Under the pieces are notes generated by a model. It searched no databases, was not told where the DNA came from, and saw only the letters and a program-made list of their open reading frames with translations. Made by a program: the position numbers and the translations under genes. Positions 1-5,036 of a DNA stretch of 12,364 nucleotides are shown here, one piece after another. The stretch is taken from NCBI GenBank assembly GCA_045587205.1, contig JAZNBV010000096.1, positions 1 to 12,364 on the forward strand, read 5' to 3'. Every line of letters starts with the position of its first letter. The first letter of the stretch is position 1. Source of the DNA: SIG78 sp045587205. Lineage in GTDB: Bacteria > Verrucomicrobiota > Lentisphaeria > Victivallales > Victivallaceae.

Positions 1-105
1 CATATGCGGCAACAACGGCACCAATAACCCAAATAGCGGAATAATCGCCGCGATCAGCATAAATATTACAAGTTTTTGTATATTTCTTTTGAAAGTCTTT
101 TCCAT
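1..105 (-). CDS. N-terminal fragment of an unidentified membrane protein
   Basis: Reading the minus strand from an ATG at 105-103 gives 35 codons that run off the window edge without a stop. The peptide begins MEKTFKRNIQK, a basic cytoplasmic stretch, and continues into a long hydrophobic segment (about residues 12-33, rich in Leu, Ile, Val and Pro). This could be a first transmembrane helix or an uncleaved signal anchor. An AGGA motif lies 8 nt upstream of the ATG, which supports this start. The gene has the same orientation as the AraC-family gene upstream of it, 270 bp away, so co-transcription is possible but not shown. The fragment is too short to assign a family; a permease or a membrane-anchored sensor would both fit. 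A real start is moderately likely; the function is unknown. Confidence 0.5.
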   Translation of the reverse strand, partial: MEKTFKRNIQKLVIFMLIAAIIPLFGLLVPLLPHM

Positions 106-140
106 ATTGCAATTCCTATGGGAATAAATATATCACCGCA

Positions 141-164
141 AAAGAAAAAAATCAAGGCACCTTG
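141..164 (-). terminator. Weak candidate minus-strand terminator or leader hairpin
   Basis: On the minus strand the 12-nt palindrome CAAGGTGCCTTG (153-164 on plus) is followed by a run of mostly T (A-run at 141-150 on plus). The stem is only 4-5 bp, so termination would be inefficient. It lies downstream of the AraC-family gene and just upstream of the start at 105, where it could end the regulator transcript or act as a leader element. Confidence 0.25.
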
Positions 165-173
165 CCGCCGTTT

Positions 174-254
174 AAGCGAAGCGCAGTATAAAAGTTACAC
201 CATCCTTACTCCCGTAAGGAGAAAACTTCATCCGTCTTCATCTGCTTCGCAGAT
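174..254. repeat. REP-like cluster of short hairpins
   Basis: Two perfect hairpins lie close together. One is a 7-bp stem at 203-209/214-220 with loop TCCC; the other is a 6-bp stem ATCTGC/GCAGAT at 240-245/249-254 with a 3-nt loop. The second, read on the minus strand, contains GCGAAGC, a heptamer known to form an unusually stable single-stranded DNA mini-hairpin. A second GCGAAGC occurs on the plus strand at 176-182, so the two copies are in inverted orientation. Short non-coding palindromes in this arrangement resemble dispersed extragenic repeats. Only one copy of the unit is seen in this window, so its repetitive nature is inference. Confidence 0.35.
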
Positions 255-375
255 TACGCCGTGACAAGCAAGTGGAGCGTAAGAGGCAAGTTATTGATCA
301 CAAGCTTATCTCACAAAGGTGATATATAACTCAAATTTTTTGAAAACAGTCTTATGTTATTTGGCAGATACTTGT

Positions 376-1218
376 TTATTCCGGCTTACAGTTTTTTGAT
401 ACCCAATGTGCCAGAGTTGAACTGGAACTGAAGCCCAAAACTTCAGCGAGGCGTTTGAATGGTATCCTGCCGTACAGTTCTTTATATTTTTTCCGGCGAA
501 TCGTATCAATATATTCTTTGGGGTTCATACCGGTAAAGCGACGGAAAAGCCGTACAAAATGAACCTGTGAATATCCTGCCATATGTGCCATTTCGGCAAT
601 GCGGCACCCACAATTGAAATGCAAATATGCCACCACTTGCTTGATCGCAGCCCGGGAATTTTCTTCGCTTGTCAATTGCGGATTGTCAGAGGGACTGATC
701 AATTGATTCCCGATGGTTGAAAGTATCAGTGTAATGATTCCATTCAGCTCTGCCAGCAATGCCATCTGCTTTATTTCAGGCAGATTTTTCTGGAATTTAT
801 CCCAACATTTTTCCAATGCGTCATACAGTTCCGAACGCTCCAGATAACCACGTTTAAGATAGGAATATCCGGTATTGTTGCTGTAAGAAAAATTCCACCG
901 TATTTCTTCCGGCAAAAGAACCAGCCAGCAGTGCAAGCCTTCACTTTCATTGCCATAACCGAAAGTATGCTTCTCATTATGATCGATAAACAGCATAGTG
1001 TTTGCAGAGATATGATAGAAAATGTCATTAAGGCGTTGGATAGTACTGCCGGTCATAACCAGCAATATTTCCCGGAAACTGTGTTGATCCTGATGTTGAT
1101 CCTGCCAGTCTTTAGCTTGGGAATCTAATTGAAAACCAGCAGATTCATGAAAAAATGAAGTTATAATTTTCCGCGGCTTGCGACTGAACAATAATTTGGC
1201 AATAAATTCTTCATGCAT
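376..1218 (-). CDS. AraC-family transcriptional regulator
   Basis: This 280-aa protein has the layout of a sugar-responsive AraC/XylS regulator. The N-terminal part (about residues 40-130) looks like a cupin-type sensing domain, with a short H-x-F-x-Y stretch and alternating beta-like segments. The C-terminal part (about 185-280) is the DNA-binding domain. Its first helix-turn-helix is clear (RIAEMAHMAGYSQVHFVRLF, followed by G-x-N-P-x-E-Y). The second is present (LAEVLGFSSS) but ends abruptly at KNCKPE, without the usual G-x-x-P-x-x-Y/F-R tail. The start ATG at 1218-1216 is preceded by only a weak GGTG ribosome-binding site. The gene is divergent from the aminotransferase gene, and the shared promoter region holds a large inverted repeat that is a natural binding target. 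It most likely controls the plus-strand catabolic genes; the inducer is unknown. Confidence 0.88.
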   Translation of the reverse strand: MHEEFIAKLLFSRKPRKIITSFFHESAGFQLDSQAKDWQDQHQDQHSFREILLVMTGSTIQRLNDIFYHISANTMLFIDHNEKHTFGYGNESEGLHCWLVLLPEEIRWNFSYSNNTGYSYLKRGYLERSELYDALEKCWDKFQKNLPEIKQMALLAELNGIITLILSTIGNQLISPSDNPQLTSEENSRAAIKQVVAYLHFNCGCRIAEMAHMAGYSQVHFVRLFRRFTGMNPKEYIDTIRRKKYKELYGRIPFKRLAEVLGFSSSSTLAHWVSKNCKPE

Positions 1219-1264
1219 TTTTTTAACACCAAAATGATAGATTTTAGCAGTTGCGTTGAAATAT

Positions 1265-1299
1265 AAAATACTTGAAAATGAATTTTTTTCAACTATTTT
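1265..1299. promoter_or_regulatory. Symmetric divergent promoter and candidate operator
   Basis: A 35-bp imperfect palindrome has arms at 1265-1278 and 1286-1299 matching at 13 of 14 positions. Each half carries both promoter boxes. On plus, TTGAAA (1272-1277) is 16 bp from TATTTT (1294-1299), pointing to the aminotransferase gene. On minus, TTGAAA (1292-1287) is 16 bp from TATTTT (1270-1265), pointing to the regulator gene. The two promoters overlap almost completely, so only one polymerase could occupy the site at a time. A further GTTGAAA at 1255-1261 repeats the half-site 16 bp upstream of CTTGAAA (1271-1277), compatible with AraC-type direct half-sites. The boxes are inferred from consensus only. 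Confidence 0.5.
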
Positions 1300-1354
1300 T
1301 TAAACAAAAATCATTTTTTTAAATAATTAAACTGCAGTAAAGGATTTAATTACT

Positions 1355-2572
1355 ATGGAACAGTTGGCAATTAAAGGCGGGGCAATGATTTTCAACAAAC
1401 CGGCTCAAGTACCGCTTTGGCCGCCGGTGTACCCGGAAACCGCTGAAAAACTCAAAGATATTTATTTGAGTCACCGCTGGTCATTCTACGGCAAGGAAGA
1501 GGTGGAGTTTAACAGTGCTTTTGCTGCTTACACTGGAGCGAAACACTGTATTATGATGGCCAATGGTACTGTAACTTTGGAACTTGCTTTGCGGGCGTTT
1601 GATATCGGCCCCGGTGATGAAGTGATCGTGCCGGCTCATACCTGGCTGGCTACCGGAGAAGCGGTCGTTTATACTGGTGCTACTCCGGTAGTGGTGGATA
1701 TTGAACCGGATACACTTTGTATGGATCCTGATAAATTTGAACAGGCGATCACATCCCGCACCAAAGCAGTGATCCCGGTACACCTTTTCGGTTCAATGGC
1801 AGATATGGATCGTATTATGGATATTGCCCGCAAACATAATTTGCGGGTGATCGAAGATTGCGCCCATTCCCACGGCGGTGAATGGCGCGGGCAACACACC
1901 GGAACATTGGGCGATATAGGCAGTTTCAGTTTTCAACAGAGCAAAATTATGGCTTCCGGAGAAGGTGGTGCGTGCATTACCAATGATGACATTTTAGCAG
2001 ATAAACTGGGGCGTCTTTCCCATATAGGGTACCAATTTGGTTCCAAACAGGGGCAGAAAGGCACCCCGCCGCCCGTGGGGTTGATCTGTCACAATTACCG
2101 GGTCACCGACTTTCAGGCGGCGATCCTTTCCAGCCAGCTTGCCCATCTTAAAGAAGATACTTTACTGCGGCAGAAAAATGCGGAATATTTGCGGAAAAGA
2201 CTCAACGCCATTCCCGGCATCCGGGTGCAGGCCCCCGGGAAACACGCTACTTTGCAAAGTTATTACATTTTTGCGATCATGGTCGATTCAGAGCATTTGC
2301 AGCCCGGGATCACCCGGCAGAATGTTTTGGAAGCTCTCCACGCCGAAGGGGTAACAGGAGTAGTCCTGGGCTGGGGGCAGCCTATGTACCGGCAGAATCT
2401 TTGGAGTGTACCGACTGATAAATACCGCATCGAAAGCTGTGAAAATGCCGAAAAAATCGTTTGCAATGATCTGATGATGTGCATACTCCAATGGCTGATG
2501 CTTCCGCAGAATGAATTGTCAATGGTGGCAGATGCATTTGAAAAGGTTATGGCTCATTATTACAAGGCATAA
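1355..2572 (+). CDS. DegT/DnrJ/EryC1/StrS-family PLP-dependent aminotransferase
   Basis: This 405-aa protein is a full-length fold-type I PLP enzyme of the sugar/cyclitol aminotransferase family, which typically transfers an amino group from glutamate or glutamine to a keto-sugar or cyclic ketone. Landmarks in order are GAKHCIMMANGT with its cofactor-phosphate-binding NGT, GDEVIVPAHTW, VIPVHLFG, EDCAHSHGG with Asp168 for the pyridine nitrogen, and the cofactor lysine Lys197 in SFQQSKIMASGEGG. The N-terminal LAIKGG resembles scyllo-inosose aminotransferases and AHBA synthases of this family, but the substrate cannot be deduced. The ATG is supported by AAAGGA about 10 nt upstream. It is the first gene of the plus-strand run, 14 bp before the next gene, and directly downstream of the divergent promoter. 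A regulatory (non-enzymatic) DegT-type role is a less likely alternative. Confidence 0.92.
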   Translation: MEQLAIKGGAMIFNKPAQVPLWPPVYPETAEKLKDIYLSHRWSFYGKEEVEFNSAFAAYTGAKHCIMMANGTVTLELALRAFDIGPGDEVIVPAHTWLATGEAVVYTGATPVVVDIEPDTLCMDPDKFEQAITSRTKAVIPVHLFGSMADMDRIMDIARKHNLRVIEDCAHSHGGEWRGQHTGTLGDIGSFSFQQSKIMASGEGGACITNDDILADKLGRLSHIGYQFGSKQGQKGTPPPVGLICHNYRVTDFQAAILSSQLAHLKEDTLLRQKNAEYLRKRLNAIPGIRVQAPGKHATLQSYYIFAIMVDSEHLQPGITRQNVLEALHAEGVTGVVLGWGQPMYRQNLWSVPTDKYRIESCENAEKIVCNDLMMCILQWLMLPQNELSMVADAFEKVMAHYYKA

Positions 2573-2586
2573 AAAGGAGAAATATT

Positions 2587-3339
2587 ATGGAAGAAATGTT
2601 TTTCTTTGATGCAAACTGCCGTATTGGCAACGGCCCTTTCGGAGTACATCCCGGCGTGGACGGGTTATTGGCTGAAATGGATATTTTCGGTATAGATAAA
2701 GCCTTGGTACGCTGTAATGATGCCGATCAATTGAGCGTGCAGGCATTTAACCGCGAGATCAGCCGGATGGTCAAATCGGACTTATCCGGGCGTCTGACCG
2801 GAGTGTGGTGTATCCTGCCCGAACAATGTCCGGAATTGCCGCCGCCGGAAGAGTTTTTTGTCCAAATGCGTGCCAATCGTATCGGGGCAATAACGTTATT
2901 TCCCAAGGCTCACGGTTTTATGGCATCCAAACTTTCACTGGGGAAGATCCTCGGAGAGGCTGCTGAACGAAAGATCCCGGTTATGCTTTATAATTGTTAC
3001 CGGAATGAAGAGTTTGTTTACAATTTTTTAGCTGAATTCCCAAATTTGACTGCCATATTGAACGCCGGTAATAAATGGGGTACCGACCGTACTTTACGCC
3101 CGTTACTTGAACATTATGAAAATGTATATCTGGAAACTTCCGGGTATTGGGTTCCGGAAGGCATCCGCGATCTGGCCGGAATTTATGGTGCAGAACGTTT
3201 GATTTACGGCAGCGGCTTTCCAACCTTTGACTACGGCAGCAGTATGCTGCAATTAAAATATTCCGGATTGCCGGACGATGCGGTGCGAAAAATCGCCGGT
3301 GGTAATTTGCAGAATTTATTGAAAGGATGTGAGTTATGA
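2587..3339 (+). CDS. Amidohydrolase-fold protein lacking metal ligands (probable pseudoenzyme)
   Basis: The 250-aa sequence aligns along its length with the next gene product, a typical amidohydrolase_2-like TIM barrel. It keeps the framework: the FFFD opening, a KALVRC strand, a KIPVML strand, the YLETSGYW strand and an ERLIYGSGFPTFD end motif. However, the DxHxH motif is D8-A-N10-C-R12, the strand-5 histidine is Asn136, the strand-6 histidine is Asn159, and the terminal aspartate of GTD is Gly210. All histidine and aspartate ligands except D8 are therefore replaced, and metal-dependent hydrolysis in the usual way is unlikely. AAGGAG sits at 2574-2579, 7 nt before the ATG. The stop overlaps the next start by 4 nt (ATGA), implying translational coupling. 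It may be a scaffold, lectin-like or regulatory partner of the intact paralogue. The family is confident; inactivity is an inference from missing residues. Confidence 0.82.
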   Translation: MEEMFFFDANCRIGNGPFGVHPGVDGLLAEMDIFGIDKALVRCNDADQLSVQAFNREISRMVKSDLSGRLTGVWCILPEQCPELPPPEEFFVQMRANRIGAITLFPKAHGFMASKLSLGKILGEAAERKIPVMLYNCYRNEEFVYNFLAEFPNLTAILNAGNKWGTDRTLRPLLEHYENVYLETSGYWVPEGIRDLAGIYGAERLIYGSGFPTFDYGSSMLQLKYSGLPDDAVRKIAGGNLQNLLKGCEL

Positions 3340-4145
3340 CGATATGGCAGCAGGAAACTCTCGCCGGGCAGCTTTGGACAACCGGTAAATCACCGATCCC
3401 GATTTATGATATGCATGGGCATATGGGAGATAGTCAGGCGATTTATCACAAACGCTGTCAGGCGGATGAAATGGTTAAACATCTGAAACGCATTGGCGTG
3501 ACCAGACTGGTATTTTCGCATATGGATGCTCTGGCAGGAATAATGCGTAATGCCGAAGTTTTGGAAATTTGCAAGCGTTATTCCGATATATTACGGATGT
3601 ATATTGCGATCAACCCGCATCATCCGGAATATATCAAAGAGGATCTGGCGGCTTTCAAAAAGTTCCAGCCCTATGCCGTGGGACTGAAGTTTTTGCCAGC
3701 CTATCACAAGGTAGCAGTTACAGCTCCGGCTTATGAATATGCACTGAAGTTTGCCGATGAACACGCTTTGCCGGTGTTGTTTCATTCCTGGGGAAATATT
3801 CCGGAAAACAATGGCAAAGTGATGCTGGAAGCCGTTCAGAAATATTCCCGCTTGAAATTCTTTATTGCACACTGTATTTACGGCGAGTGGGATTACGCCG
3901 AACGCTGTGTAAAAGAATCCAACGGCAATGTGTGGCTGGAACTTACCGCCATACCCGGAGTACGCGGGCTTGTGGAAAAACTGGTCAGGCAAGTGGGCAG
4001 CGAACGCTTGCTTTTCGGTACCGATATGCCATGGTTCGATGAATATCAGGCGGTGGGCGGCATATTATCAGCCCGGATAACCGATGAAGATCGGCACAAT
4101 ATATTGTATCGTAATGTTGAAAACATTTTAGGCAAACATTTTTAA
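3336..4145 (+). CDS. Amidohydrolase family (amidohydrolase_2-like) metal-dependent hydrolase
   Basis: This 269-aa TIM-barrel hydrolase has the complete metal-site set: D25-M-H27-G-H29 on strand 1, His150 in LPVLFHSWG, His179 in FFIAHCIYG and Asp230 in LLFGTDMPW. Relatives include lactonases, decarboxylases and other hydrolases acting on cyclic or carboxylated compounds; the sequence does not say which reaction applies. There is no signal peptide, so it should be cytoplasmic. The ATG lies inside the end of the preceding gene (ATGA overlap), an arrangement typical of proteins made in equal amounts. With the upstream aminotransferase and pseudo-paralogue it forms a tight three-gene unit, suggesting a shared small-molecule pathway. 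The next gene starts 84 bp downstream, so this may be the end of the tightly coupled part of the operon. Confidence 0.9.
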   Translation: MTIWQQETLAGQLWTTGKSPIPIYDMHGHMGDSQAIYHKRCQADEMVKHLKRIGVTRLVFSHMDALAGIMRNAEVLEICKRYSDILRMYIAINPHHPEYIKEDLAAFKKFQPYAVGLKFLPAYHKVAVTAPAYEYALKFADEHALPVLFHSWGNIPENNGKVMLEAVQKYSRLKFFIAHCIYGEWDYAERCVKESNGNVWLELTAIPGVRGLVEKLVRQVGSERLLFGTDMPWFDEYQAVGGILSARITDEDRHNILYRNVENILGKHF

Positions 4146-4149
4146 TATC

Positions 4150-4155
4150 AGGAGG
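4150..4155 (+). promoter_or_regulatory. Strong Shine-Dalgarno sequence with no gene attached
   Basis: AGGAGG occurs 5 nt after the stop of the amidohydrolase gene, but no ATG, GTG or TTG follows at usable spacing; the downstream sequence is AT-rich and carries in-frame stops. The real ribosome-binding site of the next gene is a second CAGGAG near 4216. The motif may be a remnant of a lost gene, a ribosome pause or standby site, or chance. The 84-bp gap contains nothing else recognisable. Confidence 0.35.
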
Positions 4156-4229
4156 CATAATAAATCATAAAATTTTTTCAGGGTATTGAGTTCCAGAATA
4201 AATCGTATGTAAAAACAGGAGTATGAAAG

Positions 4230-4988
4230 ATGAGAAATAACAGTAAAAATTTTACGCTTATTGAACTGTTGGTCGTGATTGCCATCATTGCGATTCTGGC
4301 GGCAATGCTGTTGCCTGCTTTGAGTGCAGCGCGCGAAAGAGCCCGCGGCGGGGTATGTTTGAGCAACCTCAAACAATTTTCTTTGGAATGGAATATGTAT
4401 TCTGACAATAATCTCGATTACTATATGTCATCAAAAGGCAAAGATGGGCGATTGTGGGTTGATAATCTGTATCGCTATCAACTGCTGGGCGATTTGGTTG
4501 ATACGGGTAAAAAGCATGATGGAAAGTCTGTTATGACTTATCCTTTTTTGATTTGTCCTTCAGATGCTCAACAGGGATTTTCTTATCAGTATCATCCGTT
4601 TGTCACCAGCTACGGTTACAATCAGCATATCAATTGTGAAGGCGTAATGCCGTGGAACGGGTTCAATAACAACAAATTTTCGCATCAGGTCAATCGTTCA
4701 TCCAAAAATCCGGACCCGGGCAAATCTCTGGTGCTGGCTGACCATTGGCGACCTAATGTCAGAGATAACGGAGTCAGAAGTGTAAGCGTTATGCTGCAAG
4801 CCTATGCGGCTCCTACTGCCACAGAAGCCACCAGTTTAGGTAGTTTGGGAGCACACGGAACAGGAATGAACCAGTTATTCTTTGATGGTCACGCGGAATT
4901 TAAAACCACGATCGGTGTCAACAGTGCAATTTATAACTTTATTGATGTATGGGATTGCGAAGGCGGCGATTATGTGGAAATGCCGTAA
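4230..4988 (+). CDS. Prepilin-type protein with H-X9-DG motif
   Basis: This 252-aa protein opens with a type IV prepilin-like signal: a 7-residue basic leader (MRNNSKN), then FTLIELLVVIAIIAILAAM with the conserved glutamate five residues after the cleavage point. The hydrophobic helix (about residues 8-30) is followed by S-AARERARGGVCLSNLKQ, as in PulG-like PVC proteins. Near the C-terminus H209 is followed by nine residues and D219-G220, the H-X9-DG signature of the prepilin-associated family expanded in Lentisphaerota and Planctomycetota. The residue before the cleavage point is Asn rather than the usual Gly. It is expected to be inner-membrane anchored with a periplasmic or surface domain. 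It lies between the amidohydrolase pair and the secreted DUF4838 gene; such genes often accompany glycan-degradation loci in this phylum, but their function is not established. The start at 4230 follows CAGGAG by about 10 nt. Confidence 0.92.
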   Translation: MRNNSKNFTLIELLVVIAIIAILAAMLLPALSAARERARGGVCLSNLKQFSLEWNMYSDNNLDYYMSSKGKDGRLWVDNLYRYQLLGDLVDTGKKHDGKSVMTYPFLICPSDAQQGFSYQYHPFVTSYGYNQHINCEGVMPWNGFNNNKFSHQVNRSSKNPDPGKSLVLADHWRPNVRDNGVRSVSVMLQAYAAPTATEATSLGSLGAHGTGMNQLFFDGHAEFKTTIGVNSAIYNFIDVWDCEGGDYVEMP

Positions 4989-5036
4989 TAATAAATGTCC
5001 AAAAAATAATCGTATTTTCAGGGAAGGAATGTTATT

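Larger units (their letters stand above)
106..375. other. Intergenic region without a convincing gene
   Basis: This 270-bp stretch between the partial membrane-protein gene and the AraC-family gene holds no ORF with family features. The only open frame, on the plus strand, overlaps the start of the minus-strand gene and reads as low-complexity Ser/Lys/Arg sequence. The region does contain several short inverted repeats, listed separately, and AT-rich sequence near 310-360. No tRNA or recognised ncRNA is visible. Confidence 0.6.

Noticed and set aside
76..264. 62-codon plus-strand open frame
   Set aside because: It overlaps the start of the minus-strand membrane-protein gene, has low-complexity Ser/Lys/Arg composition, no ribosome-binding site and no family resemblance.
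3591..3992. 133-codon minus-strand open frame
   Set aside because: Antisense to the intact amidohydrolase gene, whose metal-ligand motifs prove the plus-strand reading.
4186..4211. Possible promoter TTGAGT...TATGTA before the pilin-like gene
   Set aside because: The spacing is only 14 bp and neither box is close to consensus.
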